The notes under the pieces were generated by a model. It saw only the letters and a list, made by a program, of their open reading frames with translations. It was not told the origin of the DNA and did not search any database. A stretch of 13,593 bases of DNA from contig JBFJWU010000053.1 in NCBI GenBank assembly GCA_041623475.1, positions 1 to 13,593 of the forward strand, written 5' to 3'. Position numbers and translations under genes: made by a program. Positions 1 to 7,604 of this stretch are shown one piece after another (within the stretch, counting starts at the first letter, position 1; each line of letters begins with the position of its first letter). This DNA is from JBFJWU01 sp041623475 [NCBI: bacterium] (GTDB lineage: Bacteria > J088).

Positions 1-110
1 CGCGTGGGACGTCCATCGTCAGGCGCAGGCCGGACAGGCCCGCCGAGGCACCCAGCGAGGCACCCTGGCTGTCGAGCGCGGCGGCGAAGGCATCGCCGTC
101 GCGTCGGGAG
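1..110. other. GC-rich segment that does not belong to the adjoining nuoL; possible chimeric contig end
   Basis: This segment is 84/110 G+C, against 64/110 for the next 110 bases. In the nuoL frame it is open but reads as Ala/Ser/Pro/Arg-rich sequence with no hydrophobic helix, where NuoL should have membrane segments and a Trp just before the conserved Glu-Gly-Val-Gly. The reverse strand (110 to 1) has an open frame without stops whose composition is more protein-like (Asp-Gly-Asp-Ala-Phe, then Leu-Asp-Ser-Gln-Gly, then Leu-Arg-Leu-Thr-Met-Asp-Val). I do not recognise it. The simplest reading is a misassembly or foreign DNA joined at about base 110; a real rearrangement that cut nuoL is the alternative. 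Confidence 0.6.
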
Positions 111-1637
111 GAGGGGGTCGGTCTGTGCAGCTACCTGCTGATCGGCTTCTGGTTTACCGAAGAGGCGAACGCCAAGGCCGGGCGCAAGGCATTTATCGTT
201 AACCGAATCGGAGACTTTGGTTTCCTGCTGGGAATGTTCCTGATTTACTGGGCCGTTGGCACACTGGATTTCGGAATCCTCGAAGGTGAGTTGCTTGGCG
301 AGGGCAAATTTATTGCCTCGGGTGTCGCTGCCGCAGCGACACTCCTGCTGTTTATCGGGGCAACCGGTAAGAGCGCCCAGATTCCCCTGTATGTCTGGTT
401 GCCGGACGCGATGGCGGGTCCGACACCGGTCAGTGCCCTGATTCACGCGGCAACGATGGTCACGGCGGGCATCTATATGATCTGCCGACTCAATTACCTG
501 TTTGTCCTGGCGCCTTCGACGATGGCCCTGATTGCCGGGGTCGGCGCAGCGACGGCGCTGGTGGCGGCAACGATCGCCGTTGTCCAGACGGATATCAAGA
601 AAGTCCTGGCCTATTCAACGGTCAGCCAGTTGGGTTTTATGTTCATGGGGGTCGGTGTCGGGTCTTTCTTTGCCGGAATGTTTCACCTGCTGACCCACGC
701 ATTTTTCAAGGCACTGTTGTTCCTGGGATCCGGCTCTGTCATCCACGGTATGGAACATGCCCACGCAGCTGATGATCCCCAGGACATTCGCACCATGGGT
801 GGATTGGCCAAGTATATGCCGATTACCGCGTGGACCTTTGTTATTGGTACCGCCGCAATCACCGGAGTACCGCTGCTGTCCGGATTCTTTTCCAAGGATG
901 AAATACTCTGGCGAACGCTGGCGACGGATTTCCGTAATCCAACGGTCTGGCTGGTGGGTACCATTGCCGCGGCCTTTACGGCGTTTTACATGACGCGGGT
1001 GACAATCCTCACCTTTTTTGGAACCTATCGGGGCCGACCGGATGCCGCGCTGAAGATCCACGATCCGGGCTGGCGGATGTCCCTGCCGTTGATTGTCCTG
1101 GCAGGACTGTCTGCAGGTGCAGGTTACCTGGGATTGCCCCATATTAATCCCTTCCACTGGCCCAACTTGCTGGGTGATTTCCTGGAGCCCGTATTCAGGG
1201 GGGCGAGGGTCGCGTCCGTCGACTACGTCCCGTTTATGGGCATCAGGCTGGGTGAGGCCGGCGCAATGGGGCTGTCGACGCTGGTGGCGTTTGGCGGCAT
1301 TGGCCTGGCGTTTTACATGTACCTGGTGCGTGACGACCTGCCCGGAAAACTGGCACGCGGGCTGCGCCCATTCCACGGGTTGGTGGCCAACAAATACTTT
1401 GTCGACGAGATCTACGACCTGTTCATTGTGCGGCCGCTCAACGGTATCAGTCGGCTGGTGATGTTTGAACTGGCCGACCGGCGGATTATTGACCTGGCGG
1501 TTGAGGGATCGGCCCGGTTCGTTCGCGGTGTCGGCTCGATCGCCCGGCTCTCGCAAACCGGCAACCTCGGGACTTATATCGTTTATCTGGTCGCCGGCAG
1601 CATTGCTGTGTTGATCATGCTCGGCGGGCAGGGCTAG
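111..1637 (+). CDS. nuoL: NADH-quinone oxidoreductase subunit L (NuoL), 5' end missing
   Basis: This is the largest antiporter-like membrane subunit of respiratory complex I, at the distal end of the membrane arm, where it takes part in proton pumping. Recognisable homology starts at 111 with Glu-Gly-Val-Gly-Leu-Cys-Ser-Tyr; the first Glu corresponds to the conserved TM5 glutamate (E144 in E. coli). Further on are Gly-Lys-Ser-Ala-Gln (Lys at 369, equivalent to K229), the Ala-Gly-Pro-Thr-Pro-Val-Ser and His-Ala-Ala-Thr-Met motifs, and Phe-Ser-Lys-Asp-Glu of TM12 (Lys at 894). The C-terminus holds the lateral amphipathic helix region and a final membrane helix after Gln-Thr-Gly-Asn-Leu. About 509 codons remain of a usual 610-660, so roughly 140 N-terminal residues are missing. 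The Met at 234 is internal and is not the real start. The frame stays open upstream to the window edge but is not NuoL there. nuoM follows after 4 nt. Confidence 0.95.
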   Translation, partial: EGVGLCSYLLIGFWFTEEANAKAGRKAFIVNRIGDFGFLLGMFLIYWAVGTLDFGILEGELLGEGKFIASGVAAAATLLLFIGATGKSAQIPLYVWLPDAMAGPTPVSALIHAATMVTAGIYMICRLNYLFVLAPSTMALIAGVGAATALVAATIAVVQTDIKKVLAYSTVSQLGFMFMGVGVGSFFAGMFHLLTHAFFKALLFLGSGSVIHGMEHAHAADDPQDIRTMGGLAKYMPITAWTFVIGTAAITGVPLLSGFFSKDEILWRTLATDFRNPTVWLVGTIAAAFTAFYMTRVTILTFFGTYRGRPDAALKIHDPGWRMSLPLIVLAGLSAGAGYLGLPHINPFHWPNLLGDFLEPVFRGARVASVDYVPFMGIRLGEAGAMGLSTLVAFGGIGLAFYMYLVRDDLPGKLARGLRPFHGLVANKYFVDEIYDLFIVRPLNGISRLVMFELADRRIIDLAVEGSARFVRGVGSIARLSQTGNLGTYIVYLVAGSIAVLIMLGGQG

Positions 1638-1641
1638 GGCG

Positions 1642-3252
1642 ATGAGCGGCTCAATCCTGACAACGCTTGTTATCCTGCCGCTGGTCGCCGCCTTGATTGC
1701 GGCGCTGATGCCCGGGCGCGAAGAACGGGTCCTCAAGGGACTGGGCGTCGTTTCAACGCTCATCATCTTCCTGGTCAGTTGCGCCATCTACCCGATGTTC
1801 AAAGTCGGTCGCGGCGCGATCCAGATGCGCGAGTACGCGGCCTGGTTGCCGGAGTATGGCATTAACTGGAGCCTGGGGCTGGACGGAATCAGCCTGTTCC
1901 TTGTCCTGCTGACCACCTTCCTGATGCCCCTGATCATGCTGGGTTCGTGGAACAGCATCAAGGACAACGTCAAGGGTTTCGTGGTCGCCATGCTGGTCCT
2001 CGAATCGGCGGTCATCGGTACTTTTGTCAGCCTGAACCTGTTCTTCTTTTTCGTATTCTGGGAAGCCATGTTGATCCCGATGGTCCTCATCATCGGTGTT
2101 TGGGGCTCCGGCAGCCGGATCAAAAGTGCAATCAAGTTCTTTCTTTATACGGCCGTCGGCTCGCTGCTGATGCTGGTCGCGATCCTTGTCCTGTACCGGG
2201 AGTCATACGACCAGTTGGGCGGGCTCAGCCTGAACTACAGCGACCTGCTGCGGTTGCAGTTGCCGCTAGAAGCCCAGATTCCGATGTTTGCCGCGTTTGC
2301 GTTGGCCTTCTGTATCAAGGTTCCACTGTTTCCGTTGCATACCTGGTTGCCCGATGCCCATACGGATGCCCCGACGCCCGGTTCGGTCATCCTTGCCGGC
2401 GTCCTGCTGAAGCTGGGAACGTACGGCCTTATTCGCTTTGCGATCCCGCTGTTTCCAGATGCGGCCATTCAATTGGCGCCGACATTGATCGGCCTGTCTG
2501 TCGCCGGGATAATTTTCGGTGCCCTGGTTGCGTGGGTGCAGAAAGATATCAAGAAACTGATCGCATATTCATCTGTGTCCCATATGGGCTTTGTCGTCCT
2601 GGGGCTGTTTGTCTTGAACAATACAGCCGCCACGGGTGCAGTTCTGCAGATGCTCAGCCACGGGATCAGTACAGGTGCCTTGTTCCTGCTGGTCGGCATC
2701 ATCTATGAGCGCCGCCATACCCGAGAGCTGGATCAGTATGGTGGCCTGGCGGCGGTCATGCCGCGGTACGCGGTCGTGTTCCTGATTGCGACGCTCAGTT
2801 CGATCGGGCTGCCAGGATTGAATGGCTTCGTCGGCGAGTTTATGATCCTGCTGGGCAGTTTCCAGTCAGGGATGGATACCTGGGTCCAGTCCCGGAATCC
2901 CGTGGTGCTGTACAGTGCCGTCGCGGCGGCAAGCGGGGTTATCCTGGGGGCCATTTACATGTTGACGTTGTACCTGAAAATGTTTTTCGGTCAGGTTACC
3001 CGGGACGAAAATCGTAACCTGCCGGACCTGACCGTCCGTGAGTCCCTGGTTCTGGCACCATTGGTTTTTGCGATGTTTGCAGTTGGTATCTATCCGGATC
3101 CGCTGCTCAAACGGATTTCGCCCAGCGTTGAAGTCATTTATTCGCGCCGGGTCAATCCGGAACAACCGGTCAGGGCACCGGCCGAAGCAAAACTGGACCG
3201 CGCCGGCAAGGTCGTTGCCAGCCGGGCAGGTGAAGGGTCAGGCCAGCCATGA
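1642..3252 (+). CDS. nuoM: NADH-quinone oxidoreductase subunit M (NuoM)
   Basis: This is the second antiporter-like, proton-translocating subunit of the complex I membrane arm, located in the cytoplasmic membrane. All the key residues of the family are visible: Glu141 in Phe-Trp-Glu-Ala-Met (TM5), Lys226 in Ile-Lys-Val-Pro-Leu-Phe-Pro-Leu-His-Thr-Trp (TM7), Lys257 in Leu-Leu-Lys-Leu-Gly (TM8) and Glu399 in Gly-Phe-Val-Gly-Glu-Phe (TM12). They match E. coli E144, K234, K265 and E407. The Lys-Asp-Ile-Lys-Lys-Leu-Ile-Ala-Tyr-Ser block at about 301-310 is also typical. At 536 residues it is somewhat longer than the usual 490-510. The excess is a charged, Ala/Pro-rich tail after about residue 503, which is not part of the transporter fold. 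The start is 4 nt after the nuoL stop with only a weak ribosome site, suggesting translational coupling. Its stop overlaps the nuoN start. Confidence 0.97.
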   Translation: MSGSILTTLVILPLVAALIAALMPGREERVLKGLGVVSTLIIFLVSCAIYPMFKVGRGAIQMREYAAWLPEYGINWSLGLDGISLFLVLLTTFLMPLIMLGSWNSIKDNVKGFVVAMLVLESAVIGTFVSLNLFFFFVFWEAMLIPMVLIIGVWGSGSRIKSAIKFFLYTAVGSLLMLVAILVLYRESYDQLGGLSLNYSDLLRLQLPLEAQIPMFAAFALAFCIKVPLFPLHTWLPDAHTDAPTPGSVILAGVLLKLGTYGLIRFAIPLFPDAAIQLAPTLIGLSVAGIIFGALVAWVQKDIKKLIAYSSVSHMGFVVLGLFVLNNTAATGAVLQMLSHGISTGALFLLVGIIYERRHTRELDQYGGLAAVMPRYAVVFLIATLSSIGLPGLNGFVGEFMILLGSFQSGMDTWVQSRNPVVLYSAVAAASGVILGAIYMLTLYLKMFFGQVTRDENRNLPDLTVRESLVLAPLVFAMFAVGIYPDPLLKRISPSVEVIYSRRVNPEQPVRAPAEAKLDRAGKVVASRAGEGSGQP

Positions 3253-4703
3253 ACCTGGACGCTATTACTGAAACCCTGCGCCTGGCGGTCGTCCTGCCGG
3301 AAATTATCCTGGTCGCAACGATCCTGATGGTGCTGATGATTGACGCGTTCAGCGACAACGACGATGCGACCGGAATGGTCTGGCTGTCGATCATTGGCAC
3401 GGCCGCAGCCGGCATTGCTGCCGCCGGGATACCGGTGGACGGCAATGCCTGGTTTACAGGGCTTGTCGTGGCCGACAAGCTGCGCCGGTTCTTTATGGTT
3501 GTCCTGGCGATTGCGGCTGTCACTGGCCTGATGATGTCCCGCGATTACCTGAGCCGTTTTACGTTGCCGGACGGCGAGTACCTGGTGCTGTACCTGTCGA
3601 GCCTGCTGGGAATGTTCATCATGGTGACTACGACCCACCTGGGCTTGATGTTCCTTGGCTTGGAAATGATGAGCATGCCGCTGTACGCTCTGACCGCATT
3701 TCGCACAAACGACCTGCGGTCCGGCGAAGGCGCCCTGAAATACTTTTTCCTGGGCAGTGCGGCGGGCGCAATGTTCCTGCTGGGCTCGGCGTTTATCTAT
3801 GGACAGTTCGGATCTTTAGACATCGTCCAGGCGTTTGCAGCCTGGGAGCCGGGTACCGGTCCTGAAGCCACAGTCGGCCTGGCCTTGCTGCTGACCGCCG
3901 TCGGCTTCAAGCTGGCGTGGGTGCCGTTCCACCCCTGGAGCCCTGACGCATACGAAGGTGCGCCGGCTCCTGTGACGGCATTCATGAGCACCGCGGTCAA
4001 GGTTGCCGTTGTTGGTGCCGGTATTCGAATTGCGATGGCAGCCGGTGACCTGATGATTGAGTTCCAGTCGGCCCTGGAAGCTATTGCCATTATCACAATG
4101 GTTGCCGGAAACCTGATCGCCCTGACCCAGGACAACATCAAACGTATGCTGGCCTACAGCTCCATTGCCCACGCCGGTTACCTGGCGATCGCATTTATGG
4201 TTTCGACACCTGGCGTTTTTGCGGCTGCCTCGTACTACGTTCTTGTCTACGCATTGATGAACATCGGTGCCTTCGGCGTCCTGATCGGGCTGTCCCGTGA
4301 CGGGGTCGAACTGGAGTCATTTGAGGATCTTCGTGGCCTTGGTCGTCGTCGGGGCGGAGCTGCGGTATTGCTGGCCCTGTTCTTTGCCAGCCTGTCCGGG
4401 ATCCCCCCGCTGGCTGGCTTTACGGCGAAATTGTTCCTGTTCGGCGAGGCCGTTCGCGCGGGCGCCACAGAGCTTGTTGTCGTCGCGGTCCTGGCCAGCG
4501 CGGTTGGTGCCTATTATTATCTGCGTCCATTGGTACTGATGTTCCTGGAAGACGGGGAAGACCGGGCTGCGGACACGACATCCCCCCTGGTGACCGCAGT
4601 CAGCATGGCCCTGGCGGCAATCCTACTGGTGCTCGGCCTGTTGCCCGGCTGGGTCATGGACCTGGCCCACGGCGCGGCCAGCCAGTTACTCGCCGGTGGA
4701 TGA
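3249..4703 (+). CDS. nuoN: NADH-quinone oxidoreductase subunit N (NuoN)
   Basis: This is the third antiporter-like subunit of complex I, closest of the three to the quinone-binding end of the membrane arm. Conserved charged residues are all present: Glu139 in Gly-Leu-Glu-Met-Met-Ser, Lys164 in Gly-Ala-Leu-Lys-Tyr-Phe, Lys221 in Phe-Lys-Leu-Ala-Trp-Val-Pro-Phe-His-Pro-Trp, Lys251 in Ala-Val-Lys-Val-Ala, and Lys394 in Phe-Thr-Ala-Lys-Leu. The TM12 lysine, rather than glutamate, is typical of NuoN. Length (484) is normal. The ATG overlaps the nuoM TGA as ATGA, a classic coupled arrangement, which fixes the start. It is the last nuo gene here, matching the usual L-M-N order at the 3' end of nuo operons. 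Confidence 0.97.
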   Translation: MNLDAITETLRLAVVLPEIILVATILMVLMIDAFSDNDDATGMVWLSIIGTAAAGIAAAGIPVDGNAWFTGLVVADKLRRFFMVVLAIAAVTGLMMSRDYLSRFTLPDGEYLVLYLSSLLGMFIMVTTTHLGLMFLGLEMMSMPLYALTAFRTNDLRSGEGALKYFFLGSAAGAMFLLGSAFIYGQFGSLDIVQAFAAWEPGTGPEATVGLALLLTAVGFKLAWVPFHPWSPDAYEGAPAPVTAFMSTAVKVAVVGAGIRIAMAAGDLMIEFQSALEAIAIITMVAGNLIALTQDNIKRMLAYSSIAHAGYLAIAFMVSTPGVFAAASYYVLVYALMNIGAFGVLIGLSRDGVELESFEDLRGLGRRRGGAAVLLALFFASLSGIPPLAGFTAKLFLFGEAVRAGATELVVVAVLASAVGAYYYLRPLVLMFLEDGEDRAADTTSPLVTAVSMALAAILLVLGLLPGWVMDLAHGAASQLLAGG

Positions 4704-4822
4704 CGTTCCGGATCTGAAGGCGGCAACCGCAGATCCAGATGGACCTATGGTGAGCCGCCGCATCGCCCGGACCCTTAAGCGCGCGGATGCAGTCCTGATC
4801 CCTGGGTGCGCACCTTCCTGAC
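4704..4822 (+). other. nuoN-CNNM intergenic gap with imperfect hairpin
   Basis: An inverted repeat lies 6 nt after the nuoN stop. GGATCTG at 4710-4716 pairs perfectly with CAGATCC at 4730-4736, and between them CGG (4721-4723) can pair with CCG (4727-4729) around a CAA loop, leaving AAGG bulged. No T-run follows, so it is not a standard intrinsic terminator; it may stabilise the 3' end of the nuo transcript or be a weak terminator. I see no convincing promoter or gene in the rest. Confidence 0.4.
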
Positions 4823-6109
4823 ATGATCTGGTTCATCGCTCTGTTGATATTCCTGAACGGTTACTTTGTCGCGGCCGAGTTTGCATTGGTCCGGCTGCAG
4901 GCGGACCCGGCTCACAGTTTCACCCGGTCCGAGTCATTGCGCGCACGGATCGTGCGACGGATGTTACGAAACCTTGATGCCTACCTCAGTACGGCGCAGC
5001 TGGGCATAACCTTTACCAGTATCGCCCTGGGGTCAATCGGCGAGCCCTATGTGAGCGGCATCCTGGAACAGCTTTTCGCTGACTATTTCCCGTCCATTGA
5101 TCGCCTGGGTCCCGGCGTCAGTTTCGGCCTGGCGCTGTCGTTTATCACAATGGTCCAGATCATCATTGGCGAACAGGGTCCCAAAAGTTATGGAATTCGT
5201 TCGTACGAGCGGGTTGTCGGCATGACCGCGATTCCGATGGAAGTCATCTATCGAGTGTTCTTCCCGATTATCACCCTGATCAACTTTGGCAGTCTGGTCG
5301 TGGTTCGTCTGCTGGGTGGTTCCGTCGACAATGAAGGTCACAGTGTGTCTGAAGAACAGCTTCGGGTCCTGTTGCTGCAGGGCAGGCATTTCGGATCAAT
5401 CTCGGAACGGGAGCAGCGAATTATGGTCAACGCCATGAAGCTGGAGCACACCGAAGCAAAAGAGATCATGGTGCCCCGTCCCGACGTGTTTACAGTCCAG
5501 GCAGAAACCACGATTGCTGAAGCACGTCCCGTCGTGCTGGAAACCGGTCATTCCCGGATTCCTGTCGTGGACCCCGACCTGGATCATTGCGTTGGGTTAT
5601 TGTTCGCCAAAGATCTGCTGACACCCGACATCGACGAATCCCAGCCGGTTGGCAATATTGTTCGCCAGCCAATGTATGTCCCGGATTCGATCAGTGCCGA
5701 GAAGCTGTTGTACATGTTCCAGACCCGCAGGGCCCATATGGCCATTACCGTGGACGAGTTTGGCGGGTCCAGCGGTATCGCGACACTCGAGGACATTATC
5801 GAAGAACTGGTTGGTGAAATTCATGACGAGTTTGACCCGGTTCCATCCCAGTTGCTTCGGCCGCTTGGCGAGAACCGCTGGCGCGCCAGTGGGATGTTGA
5901 AAATCGACGACCTGGAGGAAACGCTGAAAGTGGACCTGGAGACCGACCAGGACACACTGAGCGGCTGGATCACCAGCGTCAAGGACGGTTTTGCCCGCCG
6001 TGGCGATTTTGTCGCCCACAGCGGATTCGAATTTGTCGTCGAATCGGTCGAACGCCACCGTATCGCCAGCGTCCTGATTCGTGAGGCACCTGTTTCCGAC
6101 AACGACTAG
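4823..6109 (+). CDS. CNNM/CorC-family membrane protein with CBS pair (putative Mg2+/Co2+ transporter or efflux protein)
   Basis: This is a cytoplasmic-membrane protein of the family long labelled 'hemolysin (TlyC-like)' and now linked to divalent-cation (Mg2+) transport; E. coli relatives are CorB/YfjD and YtfL. Residues 1-~175 form the DUF21/CNNM transmembrane domain, with Leu-Asn-Gly-Tyr-Phe-Val-Ala-Ala-Glu-Phe (11-20), Gln-Leu-Gly-Ile-Thr (59-63) and Gly-Pro-Lys (119-121). Two CBS domains cover about 207-335. They include Met-Val-Pro-Arg (216-219), His-Ser-Arg-Ile-Pro-Val-Val (243-249) and the family signature from Asp311-Glu-Phe-Gly-Gly through Glu323-Asp-Ile-Ile-Glu-Glu to Asp335-Glu-Phe-Asp. 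A CorC_HlyC domain follows at about 345-422. The length (428) is normal. The start is the only in-frame ATG after an upstream stop at 4796 and directly precedes the first helix; no clear Shine-Dalgarno is seen. Substrate and direction cannot be read from the sequence. Confidence 0.9.
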   Translation: MIWFIALLIFLNGYFVAAEFALVRLQADPAHSFTRSESLRARIVRRMLRNLDAYLSTAQLGITFTSIALGSIGEPYVSGILEQLFADYFPSIDRLGPGVSFGLALSFITMVQIIIGEQGPKSYGIRSYERVVGMTAIPMEVIYRVFFPIITLINFGSLVVVRLLGGSVDNEGHSVSEEQLRVLLLQGRHFGSISEREQRIMVNAMKLEHTEAKEIMVPRPDVFTVQAETTIAEARPVVLETGHSRIPVVDPDLDHCVGLLFAKDLLTPDIDESQPVGNIVRQPMYVPDSISAEKLLYMFQTRRAHMAITVDEFGGSSGIATLEDIIEELVGEIHDEFDPVPSQLLRPLGENRWRASGMLKIDDLEETLKVDLETDQDTLSGWITSVKDGFARRGDFVAHSGFEFVVESVERHRIASVLIREAPVSDND

Positions 6110-6164
6110 TTTGCCGTGCTGGCAGCATACGCCCCGGACTTGATACACTAAGTGCAGTAATCGA

Positions 6165-6186
6165 ACGCCCGTTCTATCTTGGGCGT
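6165..6186 (+). terminator. Possible weak terminator hairpin downstream of the CNNM gene
   Basis: ACGCCC (6165-6170) and GGGCGT (6181-6186) form a perfect 6-bp GC-rich stem around a 10-nt loop, followed by a short T-rich stretch (TTGTTTT at about 6191-6197). It lies between the CNNM stop (6107-6109) and the desaturase start. The loop is large and the T-run starts a few bases late, so efficiency would be modest. It could instead be a 5' leader hairpin of the desaturase message. Confidence 0.3.
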
Positions 6187-6212
6187 ACAGTTGTTTTCCC
6201 AATTGCGGAATC

Positions 6213-6225
6213 GAGGAATATTTTG
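6213..6225 (+). promoter_or_regulatory. Shine-Dalgarno and TTG start of the desaturase
   Basis: GAGGA at 6213-6217 sits 5 nt before TTG at 6223. No ATG or GTG in the frame lies at a comparable distance, and the first ATG downstream (6343) would remove the first membrane helix, so the ribosome site decides for the TTG start. Confidence 0.75.
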
Positions 6226-7425
6226 ACCACTTCAGCTGCGTCGTTGCCGCACCACAAGCACGACGATATTGTTTATCCCGGGACCATTCCTTTTATCCTG
6301 ATTCATCTTTCTGTCTTTGCCGCGTTCTGGACCGGTGTCAACATGGTTGACATCTGGATCTGCCTGGCGCTGTACTGGATCCGGATCTGGGGCATTACGG
6401 CCGGGTACCATCGTTACTTTTCCCATCGAACCTACAAAACCAGCCGCTGGTTCCAGTTTGTCCTGGCGTTTGTCGGCGGTGCGTCAGCCCAGAAAGGGGC
6501 AATCTGGTGGGCCTCGATCCACAGGCGACACCACAAGTACTCGGATACGGCCTACGATGTCCATTCGCCGCGGCAGCATGGATTCCTGTATGCCCACGTC
6601 GGCTGGATTTTCGCCGAGCGCAATGACAGTGATGAGCTGGACTTGTCCAATGTCGGTGACCTGACCCAGTACCCCGAACTCATGTTCCTCAACAAGTACC
6701 AGCACCTGCCCGCGATTCTTGTGGGGACAGCTGTCTGGTTTTTCGCGGGTTGGTCCGGTCTGGTAATCGGGTTCCTGCTGAGCACCGTCCTGACGTGGCA
6801 CGGCACGTTTTTCATCAATTCAATGGCTCATGTCCACGGCAACCAGCGTTACGTCACTGGTGACGACTCCCGAAATAACTGGTGGCTGGCGTTGATTACC
6901 CTGGGCGAGGGATGGCATAACAACCACCATTATTACCAGTCGTGCGCCCGCCAGGGGTTCCGCTGGTGGGAAATCGACGTGTCCTATTACTCGATCAAGC
7001 TGCTCCAGTGGATGGGGATCGTCTGGGAGGTCAAAGAACCCAGCGCCGAGGTTATCGCGGGCGACCGCCGCCTGCCGGGGCCAATCAGCGCCCGTGCCAA
7101 GGAAATCTACGCCGCGATGGCCGAGTCCGTGGACGGATTTGCCGACAAGGGGCGTGGTGTCCTTGATACAGCAGGATCCCGCTGGGACCATTTCACGGAA
7201 ACCGGCAAGGTTGCTGTACGGGAAGCAATGATCCAGGTGTCCCAACGCTTCGACGAAGTCAGCGAGGGGGTCTCGGAAAAGGTTGAGCCTGTCAGAGTCG
7301 CTGCTCGCGAGGCAATGGCGCAGGCCTCCGAAGCTGCTGGACACGCCCGCAACCAGGCTCGGGAAGTCCTGGAAACGACTGCCGAAGCACTGGATCCGAA
7401 CAAAGCAGCCTACGACGTCGACTGA
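6223..7425 (+). CDS. SCD-type acyl-CoA/acyl-lipid desaturase (probable delta-9) with helical C-terminal extension
   Basis: This is a membrane di-iron fatty acyl desaturase of the stearoyl-CoA desaturase type, which introduces a cis double bond (usually delta-9) using O2 and electrons from a redox partner. The metal ligands are visible: HRYFSH (63-68), HRRHH (100-104), HNNHH (232-236), plus Asn199 and His203 in Asn-Ser-Met-Ala-His, the extra ligand region of this family. Hydrophobic segments lie at about 22-60, 76-94 and 162-200. The core ends near residue 275. Residues ~280-400 form an extra hydrophilic, predicted helical tail rich in Ala, Glu and Arg, with a 12-residue near-repeat (330-341 and 359-370). 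The TTG start is supported by GAGGA 5 nt upstream. No electron-transfer partner such as a ferredoxin reductase or cytochrome b5 is adjacent. Regiospecificity and substrate form are inferred from the family only. Confidence 0.93.
   Translation: MTTSAASLPHHKHDDIVYPGTIPFILIHLSVFAAFWTGVNMVDIWICLALYWIRIWGITAGYHRYFSHRTYKTSRWFQFVLAFVGGASAQKGAIWWASIHRRHHKYSDTAYDVHSPRQHGFLYAHVGWIFAERNDSDELDLSNVGDLTQYPELMFLNKYQHLPAILVGTAVWFFAGWSGLVIGFLLSTVLTWHGTFFINSMAHVHGNQRYVTGDDSRNNWWLALITLGEGWHNNHHYYQSCARQGFRWWEIDVSYYSIKLLQWMGIVWEVKEPSAEVIAGDRRLPGPISARAKEIYAAMAESVDGFADKGRGVLDTAGSRWDHFTETGKVAVREAMIQVSQRFDEVSEGVSEKVEPVRVAAREAMAQASEAAGHARNQAREVLETTAEALDPNKAAYDVD
7210..7332 (+). repeat. Near-repeat of a 12-residue helical segment in the desaturase tail
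   Basis: Residues 330-341 (Val-Ala-Val-Arg-Glu-Ala-Met-Ile-Gln-Val-Ser-Gln) and 359-370 (Val-Ala-Ala-Arg-Glu-Ala-Met-Ala-Gln-Ala-Ser-Glu) share the pattern V-A-x-R-E-A-M-x-Q-x-S, 29 residues apart. The surrounding sequence has the composition of amphipathic helices, as in phasin-like or apolipoprotein-like tails. This is a protein-level repeat; the codons have diverged. Confidence 0.6.
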
Positions 7426-7530
7426 CCTGTTCGCCAGGCTGATGTTGCTGTCGTGACTACGATCTACCATCAAAAACGGCACCGTCCGTAGCGACTGAAC
7501 ACATTCGGGGATTCTGTATTCGGCCAAACC
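7426..7530. other. Non-coding gap downstream of the desaturase
   Basis: Between the desaturase stop and the promoter of the giant Ig-repeat gene I find no convincing gene and no strong terminator. The best inverted repeat is only ACGG/CCGT around positions 7476-7490, too short to call. Confidence 0.4.
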
Positions 7531-7560
7531 TTGATTCCGGGATGGCAGAACCGATATAAT
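7531..7560 (+). promoter_or_regulatory. Sigma70-type promoter of the giant Ig-repeat gene
   Basis: TTGATT (7531-7536) and a perfect TATAAT (7555-7560) are separated by 18 nt. Transcription would start at about 7566-7568, giving a 5' leader of about 35 nt before the ATG at 7602. A dedicated promoter here implies a transcription unit separate from the desaturase. Confidence 0.75.
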
Positions 7561-7589
7561 CCGGTTTAAATCCACCTTTTATATCACCC

Positions 7590-7604
7590 GGAGCAAAAAC
7601 AATG
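7590..7604 (+). promoter_or_regulatory. Shine-Dalgarno of the giant Ig-repeat gene
   Basis: GGAG at 7590-7593 is followed by an A-rich 8-nt spacer and ATG at 7602. This start places a basic n-region and hydrophobic core directly at the N-terminus, as expected for an exported protein. Confidence 0.75.

Noticed and set aside
234-236. ATG at 234 as the start of nuoL
   Set aside because: Conserved NuoL residues (from the TM5 Glu at 111 onward) lie upstream in the same frame, so this Met is internal.
615-1787. Long open frame on the reverse strand opposite nuoL and the start of nuoM (390 codons)
   Set aside because: It lies fully antisense to strongly conserved coding sequence, crosses a gene boundary, and has a Gln/His/Arg-rich composition with no recognisable domain; it is a shadow of the + strand codon bias.
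6140-6180. Possible promoter for the desaturase (TTGATA at 6140-6145)
   Set aside because: No acceptable -10 hexamer is found 16-18 nt downstream; the TATCTT-like element near 6175 lacks a matching -35.
6820-7575. Reverse-strand open frame of 251 codons opposite the desaturase
   Set aside because: It covers the His-box region of a clear desaturase gene and has no ribosome site or recognisable motif.
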